From: Actinomadura sp. DC4
GTDB taxonomy: Bacteria; Actinomycetota; Actinomycetes; Streptosporangiales; Streptosporangiaceae
Direction of reading: 5' to 3'
DNA: 64,000 nucleotides
Assembly (NCBI RefSeq): GCF_030406325.1
Contig: NZ_JAUEQY010000026.1
Coordinates: 101,360 to 165,359, forward strand
Position numbers and translations under genes: made by a program. The notes beneath the pieces were generated by a model that saw nothing but the letters and a program-made list of their open reading frames with translations, was not told where the DNA came from and ran no database searches. Positions within the stretch are counted from its first letter, which is position 1. Each line of letters opens with the position of its first letter. Positions 44,519 to 52,963 of the stretch are shown in pieces.

Positions 44519-46396
44519 TCAAACGGACTCGAGTTCGTGATCGTTGGCCGGTTCCTCCGGTGTCTCGGCGTCGCGGGCCCGGCCAGCCCGATTGTTGACC
44601 TTGATCATGATGGCCTGGGCGTAGAGGTAAATGCCGCCGATGATGCCGAGAACGGCGATCGGCACGCCCCAGACAGGTGGCACGTACATGGCCAGGAACC
44701 AGGACTTGACCTTGACGTCGGTCAGGATGAAGACCAGCGGGATCAGCCCCTGCGGGATGAACAAGATGGAGCCGAGACCCCAGCTGAGGCCCTCTATCGT
44801 GCTGCCCTTCTTGGTGTCCTCGCCGCCGGCCGTACGGGCCACGGTGGCTCGGCCGGTGCGCATGGTGTGCAGCAGGTCGGATCCGTGCGAGATGAGCCGC
44901 TTGATGGCCAGCGTGCCCAGCATGCGGGCGACGACGACGCCGGTCACCACGCTGACCGGCAGCCCCGCCCAGGTCAGCCACGGCATGTCGAAATGCGCGC
45001 CGAGGAACACCACGCCGAGCGCGGGGGCCGCGGGCAGCATGCCGACCCAGAACAGCACCTGGGACTGACCGGTGGTGTCGGCGCGCTCCAGCGGGTTGCT
45101 GGGCCGCTTGTGCGCGTCCGGACCGGGAACCATGCCGAACACCGACGAGTAGACGATCAGGCCGGCGCCGCCGCCCAACAGGGCCGGCACAGTCGCGGCG
45201 ACCCAGGGCCACGTCCAGGTGTAGCCGCTCCACCAGGGGAAGGCGATGCTCAGGGCGATCGCGAGGGGTCCAAAGACGATCAGGTATGCCCACTGCCGGC
45301 CGCGGACGTCGGCGCGCTGGGTGCCGATGGTCAGCGTCTGCCAGAGCGCGGTGCCGTCCTGGCTGTACAGGTTGCAGGCGGAGGTGATCGCGAACAGGGC
45401 GAGCGCCGGGCCGGCCCAGGGCAGCAGGAGCTTGGCGTCGAATATCAGCGGCAGCAGCACAGTGCCCACCGCCCAGACGATCGGCACCGTGGCGGTGGTG
45501 GTCCGCAGCGGATCACGCCACCAGGTGCGCAGCTCCTTGCGGACGACCGCGCCGGTGGTGCCGGCGAGCAGCCTCCCGCTGCCCGGCGCGCGGCCGGCGC
45601 TGCCACGGATGGTGACCCGGGTCCGGCGCGGCGTGCCGAGCTCGACCGACCAGGCGAGCAGCAGCAGCCCGCACAGCAGGGCCAGGCCGATCGGCGCGGC
45701 GACCGCCGGCAGCCAGTTCCCACCGGCGGCGGCGTCCACGGCCACCACGCCCCAGCTCGACGGGATCGCCCGCAGCGTGGTGGTCGTCGCATGCGAGAAC
45801 CCGGTGGTGAGGATGTCGGAATACATGATCGCCACGACGACCATCCAGCCGGACTGGGTCAGCACGAGCATCGCCGCGAACAGCACGCCGGTGATCGCCG
45901 CGCCGGCCCGCGACGCGGTGACCACTCCGAAGAGCGCGTACGCCACCCGGGACAACAGCACCACGAACACCAGTTGCAGCGCCGCCACCGGCACCGCCAC
46001 CAGCGCCGGAACGAGGCCCTGCCGGGCCCCGTAGGTGATCAGGGCGAGGAAGCCCAGCGCGGTGACCGCGGTGGTGATGCCCACGAACGCCGCGCCCAGC
46101 AGGCCCACCGCGAGCTTGCGTCGGGGCACCGGCAGCAGCATGAAGTGGTCGGCCCGCAGCACCGCCGAGCCGCCCCACAGCGGGCCGATCAGCCAGCCGA
46201 GCGTCCACATCAGGAACACGCCCGCCAGCAGGTCGCCCAGGACGTCCTCGTCGGGGATATCGATCAGGGTGAGCCAGATGGTGGCCGCCGCGAACAACAA
46301 CCCGAGGATGGCGCCGACCAGCATCCACGCGGCCCGGCCTCCGGTCATCGAACTCTTGATGATCGTCAGCTTCATCCGGATCAGGACGCCAGCCAC
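44519..46396 (-). CDS. Large ABC-transporter membrane protein
   Basis: A 625-residue protein with about 12 to 14 hydrophobic segments and no ATPase motif. The GTG start at 46396, preceded by AAGGGG, overlaps the ATPase gene by 16 bases and is preferred to ATG 46375, which has no ribosome site. It is the partner of the ATPase encoded just before it. The size and layout suit the heterogeneous ABC-2-like exporters of actinomycetes; substrate unknown. It sits between two tRNA-Phe att repeats, so it may be cargo of an older integrated element. Confidence 0.82.
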   Translation of the reverse strand: MAGVLIRMKLTIIKSSMTGGRAAWMLVGAILGLLFAAATIWLTLIDIPDEDVLGDLLAGVFLMWTLGWLIGPLWGGSAVLRADHFMLLPVPRRKLAVGLLGAAFVGITTAVTALGFLALITYGARQGLVPALVAVPVAALQLVFVVLLSRVAYALFGVVTASRAGAAITGVLFAAMLVLTQSGWMVVVAIMYSDILTTGFSHATTTTLRAIPSSWGVVAVDAAAGGNWLPAVAAPIGLALLCGLLLLAWSVELGTPRRTRVTIRGSAGRAPGSGRLLAGTTGAVVRKELRTWWRDPLRTTTATVPIVWAVGTVLLPLIFDAKLLLPWAGPALALFAITSACNLYSQDGTALWQTLTIGTQRADVRGRQWAYLIVFGPLAIALSIAFPWWSGYTWTWPWVAATVPALLGGGAGLIVYSSVFGMVPGPDAHKRPSNPLERADTTGQSQVLFWVGMLPAAPALGVVFLGAHFDMPWLTWAGLPVSVVTGVVVARMLGTLAIKRLISHGSDLLHTMRTGRATVARTAGGEDTKKGSTIEGLSWGLGSILFIPQGLIPLVFILTDVKVKSWFLAMYVPPVWGVPIAVLGIIGGIYLYAQAIMIKVNNRAGRARDAETPEEPANDHELESV

Positions 46397-47175
46397 GACA
46401 GCCCCTTCCGGGTGTGATCATCGCCGCCGACCAGACGCACGAAGGTCTGCTCCAACGTGGTGTCGCCGCGCACCTCGTCGAGCGGGCCGGCCGCGACGAC
46501 CTGCCCGCGGGCCATGATGGCCACGGTGTCGCACAGCTGCTCGACCAGCGGCATCACGTGGCTGGACAGCACCACCGAGCCGCCGCCGGCCACGAACCCC
46601 TTCAGGATCGCCTTGAGTGCCGCTGCGGACACCGGGTCGACCGCCTCGAACGGCTCGTCCAGCACCAGCAGCCGCGGCCCGTGCAGCAGCGCCGTCGCCA
46701 GTCCGATCTTCTTACGCATGCCGGTCGAGTAGTCCACCACCAGCGTCCGCTCGGCCGAGCCGAGCTCCATCACATCGAGCAGTTCCTGGACGCGGCCAGC
46801 CAGCACGCCGGGGTCGATGCCGCGCAACTGTCCGATGTACGTCAACAGCTCCCGCCCGGTCAGCCGCTCAGGCATCGACAGCCCGTCGGGCAGCACACCC
46901 ATCAGCGTCTTCGCCTCGACCGGATCGGACCAGACGTCCACCCCGAACACCCGCGACTCACCGGCGTCCGGGCGCAGCAGGCCGACCGCCATGGACAAGG
47001 AGGTCGTCTTGCCCGCTCCGTTCGGGCCGACCAGCCCGAAGAAGGAACCTTGCGGCACCACGAGATCGACATGGTTGACCGCCACGTTGGTGCCGAATTC
47101 CTTGTGGAGTCCGACAATTCGCAGCGCCGCCGTGCCGCTCTCTGGGCTTTCCGTTCCGTTAGTGGTCGCTGGCAA
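46381..47175 (-). CDS. ABC transporter ATP-binding protein
   Basis: A 264-residue ATPase. The TTG start at 47175 is chosen because GAGAGGA stands just before it; longer GTG/ATG options lack a ribosome site. Motifs: Walker A GPNGAGKTT, a signature that reads YSTGMRKKIG in place of LSGGQ, Walker B LLVLDEPFEAVDP and switch H in LSSHVMP. The protein works with the following membrane protein. Two direct CTAGGTG repeats lie just upstream. Confidence 0.88.
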   Translation of the reverse strand: MPATTNGTESPESGTAALRIVGLHKEFGTNVAVNHVDLVVPQGSFFGLVGPNGAGKTTSLSMAVGLLRPDAGESRVFGVDVWSDPVEAKTLMGVLPDGLSMPERLTGRELLTYIGQLRGIDPGVLAGRVQELLDVMELGSAERTLVVDYSTGMRKKIGLATALLHGPRLLVLDEPFEAVDPVSAAALKAILKGFVAGGGSVVLSSHVMPLVEQLCDTVAIMARGQVVAAGPLDEVRGDTTLEQTFVRLVGGDDHTRKGLSWLAS

Positions 47176-47191
47176 CCGATTCCTCTCGAAG

Positions 47192-47211
47192 TAACTAGGT
47201 GTCACTAGGTG
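47192..47211. promoter_or_regulatory. Direct repeat upstream of the ABC operon
   Basis: TAACTAGGTG is followed at once by TCACTAGGTG, a 10-base tandem. The spacing of one helical turn suggests a regulator site. It lies 17 bases before the TTG start. Confidence 0.4.
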
Positions 47212-47510
47212 GCGACGGGCCCAGTTTGCCCGACTTGCCCCACGCACGGAAGCGCGTAAATTCAGGCGTAGATCGACTGCTCTCACTTCGCGGCGAGCGG
47301 GAAGTGCAGCAGCCCAAAGATTATGAAGGAGTCGCGACGCCAGCGCTTCATCTGGCGGCTGCCGCCGGCTGAGGCCCGGCTAGTAATTAGTCCAGCCAGC
47401 CAGGCGCCCCGGTCGGACCGGTGACGTTATCTCCGTGGTTCGGCGGCTGGGGCGCCGGCGGATGAGGCGAGACAAGGTCAACCGCGGCGCCGTCACCGTT
47501 GCCGTCAAAA
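47212..47510. other. Gene-free interval left of att repeat 2
   Basis: About 300 bases with no convincing gene or remnant on either strand; no integrase fragment could be found here. Confidence 0.5.
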
Positions 47511-47545
47511 ACGCCCCGGGCCTGATGGCTCCGGGGCGTCTTGGC
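47511..47545. terminator. Hairpin next to att repeat 2
   Basis: ACGCCCCGG and CCGGGGCGT arms with an 11-base loop end 17 bases from the repeat. It takes the same position as the hairpins by repeats 1 and 3 but has a different sequence. Confidence 0.7.
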
Positions 47546-47556
47546 TGTTCAGAGGC

Positions 47557-47600
47557 GGTGGGCAGGGGCGGGGCCGAACCGCCGACCTACCGCTTTTCAG
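47557..47600 (-). repeat. att repeat 2: 3' half of tRNA-Phe
   Basis: It is the same 44-base tRNA-Phe 3' half as repeat 3, with two substitutions (one in the T-loop and one in the anticodon-stem/variable region). The 5' tRNA half is absent. The following AAGTGACATCA and about 40 more bases match the flank of repeat 1. Confidence 0.8.
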
Positions 47601-47930
47601 AAGTGACATCACCCCTGCTGACGGTGCCCGGGCCCAGGTCAGACGGTGGTCGACGTGCGTCCACGGTCGTCGGTGGTGGCTACCGTTGCTGTCATCGTTG
47701 CTATCAGCCGGGCCGCCGTTGCGGAAGCTGTCGACGTGCGCTGATCCAGCGTGCCGGACTTGGCAACGTGGCATATGTCTTCCGTATGGACCCGGCTTTG
47801 CCTCGGCTCGCTGCGGGCCAGAGCCGCGGTGGTTGCATACCGCCGCACTCCCCCGGTTCACCCCGACAGGGCCCATGAACCCTCTGAACGACGGCCCGGC
47901 GCTGGCCGCTTGACACCGGTCCGACATGCT

Positions 47931-48686
47931 ATGGACGTGAACGCACCTACGGGAGCTCGGTGGAGTAACGAGCTGACGGCGTCGCTCATTCAGGCTGATC
48001 GGCCCGGCGAAGTGTTCCAGACCGCGGCGCTGTGCATGGCTGAAGAGTTCGCATCCGACGGGTTCCGATGGATCAAGTCCCGCAAAAGCCTGGAGCGGCG
48101 GGATGACGCGGGGCGATGGGAGCGAATGAGCCTGGAGCCCAGCTATCGCAATAGGGCCGGACAACTCATCGAGTTCGCCATCGGTCAGCTGCGCGTCGAT
48201 GACGCCCTGCTGGAAGAGTGGCGCTTCACCAACCATCCCCGGACCGTCGTCCGCGCGGACAGTGCGCTCGGCATCGTCTGCTACACCAGCTGTTACGACC
48301 TCGCGCGGGTCGGCTTCAACAACAAAGTGATCTTGACCAGGCCAGAGCGTCGCCTCGCTTGTCTGGGCGCTCTGTGTGACCAGATCAGAGAGATCGTCTT
48401 GCCCTGGTTCGCCAGCACCAGAAATCCGAAGCAGTTGACACACGCCGTCCCTGAGGCGCTGCTGGGGCCGTTCGCGTACGCGACCGACCTGATTGAGTTC
48501 CTGGTCGTCCACAACGAACCTGAGCAGGCCCGACTGCTCATCGACCGAGTCGTGGCCCTCGAGCCGAAACAACGAGCAGCCTTCGACGAGGGACGCCGAC
48601 TCGCCCAGGACGGGATCCGCAGCCGGCCCAACTGGCACACACCGGAGGCTCTCGGCTGGACCAGCGCCACACTCGGCCTCGCCTAA
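47931..48686 (+). CDS. Hypothetical protein between two att repeats
   Basis: A 251-residue protein (MDVNAPTGARWSNELTASLI). The middle (MAEEFASDGFRWIKSRKSLER, then RIEFAI-like strands) recalls DUF4304-type proteins, but the match is weak. No ribosome site precedes the ATG; a GTG two codons later is possible. The frame is open to 47751 upstream, in a stretch that is not protein-like. It is the only gene between att repeats 2 and 3. The 330 bases before it (47601 to 47930) and 260 after it hold nothing else. Confidence 0.65.
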   Translation: MDVNAPTGARWSNELTASLIQADRPGEVFQTAALCMAEEFASDGFRWIKSRKSLERRDDAGRWERMSLEPSYRNRAGQLIEFAIGQLRVDDALLEEWRFTNHPRTVVRADSALGIVCYTSCYDLARVGFNNKVILTRPERRLACLGALCDQIREIVLPWFASTRNPKQLTHAVPEALLGPFAYATDLIEFLVVHNEPEQARLLIDRVVALEPKQRAAFDEGRRLAQDGIRSRPNWHTPEALGWTSATLGLA

Positions 48687-48945
48687 GCGCTCAGCCATCA
48701 AACCAACCCGGGCAGCCGGAAATTAAGCCCAGGTCAGCCAACAGGATCGCTACCCGTCCTCGCACAGCTGCCTCGTGTTGATCCGGATCGCAGCGAGACC
48801 GCAACACAAAGAATTTCGCCCCCTGAGCCATAAGGCGGTCACGAACGTCCACAAGCGAGCAGGCCGCCCGCCTGGCCCTTTGCGTCGCGCTGATCGTGGA
48901 CGCGAAGGCGGACGGTCGTTCGCTGCGGCGTTTGCTGTCATAAAG

Positions 48946-48974
48946 CAGCCCCGAGACGCGACGTCTCGGGGCTG
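48946..48974. terminator. Hairpin next to att repeat 3
   Basis: A perfect 13-bp stem (CAGCCCCGAGACG and complement) with a 3-base loop and TTCTT after it, 17 bases from the repeat. Confidence 0.75.
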
Positions 48975-48991
48975 TTCTTGCAGGTCAGAGA

Positions 48992-49035
48992 GGTGGGCAG
49001 GGGCGGGGTCGAACCGCCGACCTTCCGCTTTTCAG
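48992..49035 (-). repeat. att repeat 3 (left end of the AICE): 3' half of tRNA-Phe
   Basis: On the minus strand the repeat runs from the anticodon loop CTGAAAA to the discriminator base and CC. To the right the sequence (TGAGAGTATCCATTG) does not continue the tRNA. This is the element-to-chromosome joint on the side away from the integrase. The full tRNA-Phe should be rebuilt at the other end. Confidence 0.8.
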
Positions 49036-49548
49036 TGAGAGTATCCATTGCCACGGCTTGCCGTGCCTGACCTGGCCTTATATGTCAGGGTTCGTCACAG
49101 AGCAAAGCGACTTTGGCACGTATTTGGCACATGGACAGTCAAACCCAGCACAACGGCCCCCGGCGTGATCGAACCCCGCAACCCACATGCTGGAGCTAGT
49201 TCCTTGGATTTCCGTGACCAGCGCAACAGCTTGGTCGCTTACTTCCTGCCCCATATTGCCCCGTTCGGTATCTTACTCTGTACAACCGCTTCGTCCATCG
49301 CTACTTGACACTGCAAAGACTGGCAAAACATGACATTTTGGACGGCTCATGACTCTTTGCGAAATCCCCGGGCTGCATGAACAACAGGCAACCGTCGCGG
49401 CTAGCAGTGCGTCCAACAAGGCAGAATCAAAGCGGACCGATCGTCAGCAGAAGAACGAGGGAGTGATCAGCGAGGGCGAGGATTCTCGAACGGCGTTTAT
49501 CAATGATTGATGTGCCATCGAATCAAGAATAAGGCAGGAAATGCACTA
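49036..49548. other. AICE left-end flank with direct repeats
   Basis: Some 500 gene-free bases. TTTGGCAC occurs at 49112 and 49123, an 11-base spacing close to one helical turn, near the att core. These could be arm-type integrase sites; this is inference from position. Confidence 0.4.
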
Positions 49549-50562
49549 GTGGACATAATTGAGGTCAAAGTCGGTCTTCTGGGAGATCCGTTTCCCGAGC
49601 TCTTCGAAATATGCAGCGGACCCGAGACTGATGTGTCTGGGACTCCCACGGTCACCGTCGAGGCGCGCTCATCTGAAACGCTCGCCGAGATCATCGACCG
49701 CGCACTTCCTTCTCTTGGATTAACGCTTAATGAGCAAGCTCGCGATTTCTTTATGAAGCGAGACGGAGCGCTACCCTCTATGGCCGGCCTCTGCGAATTC
49801 ATCGCGATAGGGCAATATGGCGACGCGCCACCTTTGCGGCTTGGGAGAATGCTAGTTACAGACCAAAACGGCTTAATCGAGTCACATGCATATTTCTCCG
49901 ATGTGACGTTCGAGCAGCTGGTCGATGCGGTAGATTTGGGGCTTATTCGAGGAGACCCGAAGAGTCTGTACCTACTCCCCGGGCCTCCCGGTGGTGGCGG
50001 ACTTGAGGCTTGGGAGACATTCCTCAGTACCCTGAACACGATTTGCACCGCTTATTCACTGCCTGGCGCTATCCAGGCAACCAATGTTCTGGTCGCAAAA
50101 GCGTATCAACGAGTTACCCGAGGCCGTCAGATCGCAGAGGCAGAGGCCGTTGGGCTAAGTGCACGACAAGTCACTCCCGACGATATTCGCGTCCTGCTGG
50201 GATGCAATCAATGGACCACTGCGCAAGTGATGAGGTTTCTCGGAGTCACCGAAAATCATGCTGTTGGCTTTCTCGAATTGTTCGGATACCGGCAAGAAGC
50301 AAATGGGCGTTGGCAACGAGGCGGCACTCCCGAAGCGGATATGGCGGTAGCTGACACTAGGCTTGCCCTTTGCAATCAAGCGGAGTTTCTTGATCCGGAT
50401 CTACTACCGAATACAGAAGATGAGCTGCAAGACGCCATCAAATCTTATATCGATAAAGTTATTCGAGAACGCATCGACTATCTTATAGAGCACAATGAGG
50501 CGCCAGCGGCGCCTGCAATCGACGAAGTGCTGTCCGCTAACCCGTGGGAGCCTCCTCAATAG
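49549..50562 (+). CDS. Unrecognised AICE cargo protein 1
   Basis: A 337-residue protein from a GTG at 49549 with AGGA ten bases earlier (an ATG at 49507 has no ribosome site). The N-terminal 100 residues are acidic with EARSSETLAEIIDRALPSLG; a loop with PGPPGGGG lies near 150; a likely winged-helix segment (DDIRVLLGCNQWTTAQVMRFLGV) is near 230; the C-terminus is acidic. No family was recognised. The DNA is clearly less GC-rich than the rest of the window, a sign of recent transfer. It is the first gene after the att site. Confidence 0.7.
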   Translation: MDIIEVKVGLLGDPFPELFEICSGPETDVSGTPTVTVEARSSETLAEIIDRALPSLGLTLNEQARDFFMKRDGALPSMAGLCEFIAIGQYGDAPPLRLGRMLVTDQNGLIESHAYFSDVTFEQLVDAVDLGLIRGDPKSLYLLPGPPGGGGLEAWETFLSTLNTICTAYSLPGAIQATNVLVAKAYQRVTRGRQIAEAEAVGLSARQVTPDDIRVLLGCNQWTTAQVMRFLGVTENHAVGFLELFGYRQEANGRWQRGGTPEADMAVADTRLALCNQAEFLDPDLLPNTEDELQDAIKSYIDKVIRERIDYLIEHNEAPAAPAIDEVLSANPWEPPQ

Positions 50563-50813
50563 CGCAGCGCCAGGGTTAGAGGTCAATGTCCGCTTGACGG
50601 CACCTTCCGCGCGAGTGCGGTTCAAGACTTGCGCGTGAGTGAGGCCTAGCCGCCTGGTGTGCGACGGGCTGGCACCTGCTCGCCTCGGAGCAGAGCGTGG
50701 GCGAGCGCAAAGTTGGCACTGTCACGCAGGATTTTGGCCGATTAGCGCTAACACGTCGGTGGCTAGCGTGGATAGGCTGAACCTCAACGTCATTGTGCTG
50801 CAGGGAGGTCAAT

Positions 50814-51716
50814 GTGATCATCGGACTTGGTGGCCACACAGAGGGCGCGAGCCAAGATCCTTTCTTTCTACTTACAGCAGGACCGCTGGATGTACCGATC
50901 ATCTCCGGTTCCCTCAGCAAGGATCGGCGTGAGGACATACAGATTTGGGGGGCTCTTTATGCTCTTGGACTCAATGGGATCGTTCGGCATCCACTTAATG
51001 TGGATTATGGGGACGACCCGCCAGATCGATGGTTGAGCAGCGGGGACCGCAAGTGGGGTACGGAGCTTACTGAATTAACGGTTCAAAATTTGCGGAGTCA
51101 ACTCGCATCGATACGTGCTTTTGGAAGAAAGCTACACGATCGCATTCTAGCCAAATCTGACGAGTTTCCGCATCTACGGGGCCGGCTTGTGTTGCTTTTC
51201 GCGGACCCTCGCGCTTCGCTTCCGAAGACGACAACCTCCATGCTGGATGATCTGGAGAGAACACTCTCGATAGACAAGGGATACGTAGGCCAGGGACTTG
51301 AGTCCAGTTCGGAGCTTCCCAAGGAACTTGGCGAATCTGGATTCTATGGCAACTATGGACCATTCCATATTGTTGCCAATAATAATTCCGGCAGCGATCA
51401 AATCCTGATTTCTGCTTCTACACAGGGCAAGGTCTTCTTGTCCGAGGCCATCGAAGCTCTCGGTGTTCGTATTGCGGCTAAGGATAAGGCAGGAAATGAG
51501 ATCTTAGTAATCACATGCGGCCTGCCCGACGGTCGCGGTTATACATGTCCTGCCGATAGCGGAATATTCCAACTGCTTCAGGAGGCAGCACAGCAAGGTA
51601 TCGATATTCTACCAAAGAAGCCGATGCACATACGAGGTATCCTGATTCACCAATGGGGGACTCCCGGTTTCATTGTCTGGGGCGATGAAGAGTTGCCGTG
51701 GGTGGCTCCGAAATGA
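50814..51716 (+). CDS. Unrecognised AICE cargo protein 2
   Basis: A 300-residue protein from a GTG with GGGAGG five bases upstream. It starts with a strand-rich part (VIIGLGGHTEGASQDPFFLL), then a central helical stretch (LTELTVQNLRSQLASIRAFG), and ends RGILIHQWGTPGFIVWG. No membrane segment, P-loop or nuclease motif was recognised. Like the gene before it, it has lower GC and codon use unlike its neighbours. The two are 251 bases apart on the same strand and probably form the cargo of the element. Confidence 0.7.
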   Translation: MIIGLGGHTEGASQDPFFLLTAGPLDVPIISGSLSKDRREDIQIWGALYALGLNGIVRHPLNVDYGDDPPDRWLSSGDRKWGTELTELTVQNLRSQLASIRAFGRKLHDRILAKSDEFPHLRGRLVLLFADPRASLPKTTTSMLDDLERTLSIDKGYVGQGLESSSELPKELGESGFYGNYGPFHIVANNNSGSDQILISASTQGKVFLSEAIEALGVRIAAKDKAGNEILVITCGLPDGRGYTCPADSGIFQLLQEAAQQGIDILPKKPMHIRGILIHQWGTPGFIVWGDEELPWVAPK

Positions 51717-52124
51717 GCTGACTTGAGGAGTGGGGGCGCGACTTAACCCTCCTCGGTCGGCGGTGAGGAAGGGTCGTTTAGAAGCGCACCACTTTCGCTG
51801 CCCCATATCGTGCCAGCGGCTAGTGCTCGATCCTGACTTCAACGCAGTTGCCGTCGTTCTCACTGCGGCTGCTTTACGCCAGTACTTTGTCCTGGCGCCT
51901 CCTTATTACTTGTTGTTTCTTGGCGGCAGAGCCCGCCGGCGGTGGTGGTGCCCCGGGGAGAAAGTGGTTGGGGCCAACTCGGGGGGACGGCCTAATGCCG
52001 CCGGCGGGCTCCGCTCCGTCCCCGGACAACGGATCTGAAACGCGTTATCCGGGGCGGTCTGGCCCCGCACGATCGTGAGCAGCGTCATGGAGGGACGAGC
52101 TGCGTCTGACCGTGCGGAGGGCTC
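51717..52124. other. Gene-free interval with a large inverted repeat
   Basis: About 400 bases between the cargo genes and the minus-strand small genes. It holds the inverted repeat described separately and G-rich runs (GGTTGGGGCC, CTCGGGGGGAC). It may be a replication or transfer origin, or only a terminator region. Confidence 0.4.
51930..52010. repeat. 13-bp inverted repeat with 55-base centre
   Basis: AGCCCGCCGGCGG at 51930 and its exact complement at 51998. The long centre is G-rich. An origin structure or a terminator shared by convergent units are both possible. Confidence 0.5.
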
Positions 52125-52343
52125 TCACTGTCGCCGTGGTGGCGTGTAGCCATTCGCCATCGCGTACCGGCAGATCTCCGCGAGGTCATCCGCGATCAGC
52201 ATGGCTCGCTGGTTGCGTCTCAGTTCGAGTTCTCGCTGATTCTTGCCGTACAAGACGACGCCGCTTTTCGACGCGCGCCACTGTCGTCTCCCGGGATCCC
52301 AGTCGACGTCATAGCCGACGAGTACGGGCTTGGAGGGGCTCAC
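52125..52343 (-). CDS. Small conserved AICE protein
   Basis: A 72-residue protein (MSPSKPVLVGYDVDWDPGRRQ, then ELELRRNQRAMLIADDL). Its GTG start overlaps the stop of the preceding small gene (GTGA). Function unknown; small proteins of this sort commonly stand near cargo in AICEs. Confidence 0.6.
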   Translation of the reverse strand: MSPSKPVLVGYDVDWDPGRRQWRASKSGVVLYGKNQRELELRRNQRAMLIADDLAEICRYAMANGYTPPRRQ

Positions 52344-52495
52344 AACTCCTCCGAGGCGTTGCCGTCTTCTGCGTCCGGCTCCAGGTCGGCGTCCGCCGGA
52401 GGAGTGGCCGGCTTCGCCAGGGACTTCATGGGCTTGCCAAGCGGGTCGTCGTGCCAGCCGCCGCCGAACGCACCGTTGCCGCTGTTCTCGCTCAT
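52340..52495 (-). CDS. Very small AICE protein
   Basis: A 51-residue frame (MSENSGNGAFGGGWHDDPLG ... EDGNASEEL), coupled to both neighbours by four-base overlaps (ATGA upstream, GTGA downstream). That tight packing is the main evidence it is real. It is acidic with no recognised domain. Confidence 0.6.
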   Translation of the reverse strand: MSENSGNGAFGGGWHDDPLGKPMKSLAKPATPPADADLEPDAEDGNASEEL

Positions 52496-52824
52496 CGGGT
52501 GACCCGCCCCATCGCGTCGGCGATGATCTCGACAGCTTCGGGGATCGCGTCTTCCGAGCAGATCAGCTCAAGCTGCGGGAGTTCATCAGCGGCCACGGGA
52601 AAGACGAAGTACCAGTTGAGCGCCCCAGCCGGGTCGGGGCCGAGTTGGACCCGTTGTGACCGCACCGGCACGAGTTTCTCTGCGGCGGCGCACACGAGGA
52701 TCTGCCAGAACTTGGCCTCGACCTCAACGGTGAAGCCGTGGGCGATCAGAACCGTCTCTAAGTCGTGCAGGCGGGCGACTGCTCGCGCTTGGTCTTCCTT
52801 GGTCAGTTCGGTCGTCGCATGCAC
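52492..52824 (-). CDS. Hypothetical AICE protein
   Basis: A 110-residue protein from a GTG at 52824 with GGAG six bases before it. Helical N-terminus (TKEDQARAVARLHDLETVLI), then beta strands (VEVEAKFWQILVCA, NWYFVFPVAADELPQ). First of three coupled small genes; unknown role. An upstream in-frame ATG lacks a ribosome site. Confidence 0.65.
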   Translation of the reverse strand: MHATTELTKEDQARAVARLHDLETVLIAHGFTVEVEAKFWQILVCAAAEKLVPVRSQRVQLGPDPAGALNWYFVFPVAADELPQLELICSEDAIPEAVEIIADAMGRVTR

Positions 52825-52963
52825 GGGGTGCTCCGTTCGCTTGCCTGTGCGTAACAAGCTTTGGCGGCCCAGCAGGTCAGGGCGATGACATCGCCGGACA
52901 TCTACCGACACCTAGCGGACATGCCTATGTCGAGGGGTGTCCGGAGGTGGGACGCTGCCGAAC

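Noticed and set aside
48992..49035. Complete tRNA-Phe at the att repeats
   Set aside because: At all three repeats the sequence beyond the anticodon loop does not form the 5' half, so none is a full tRNA gene.
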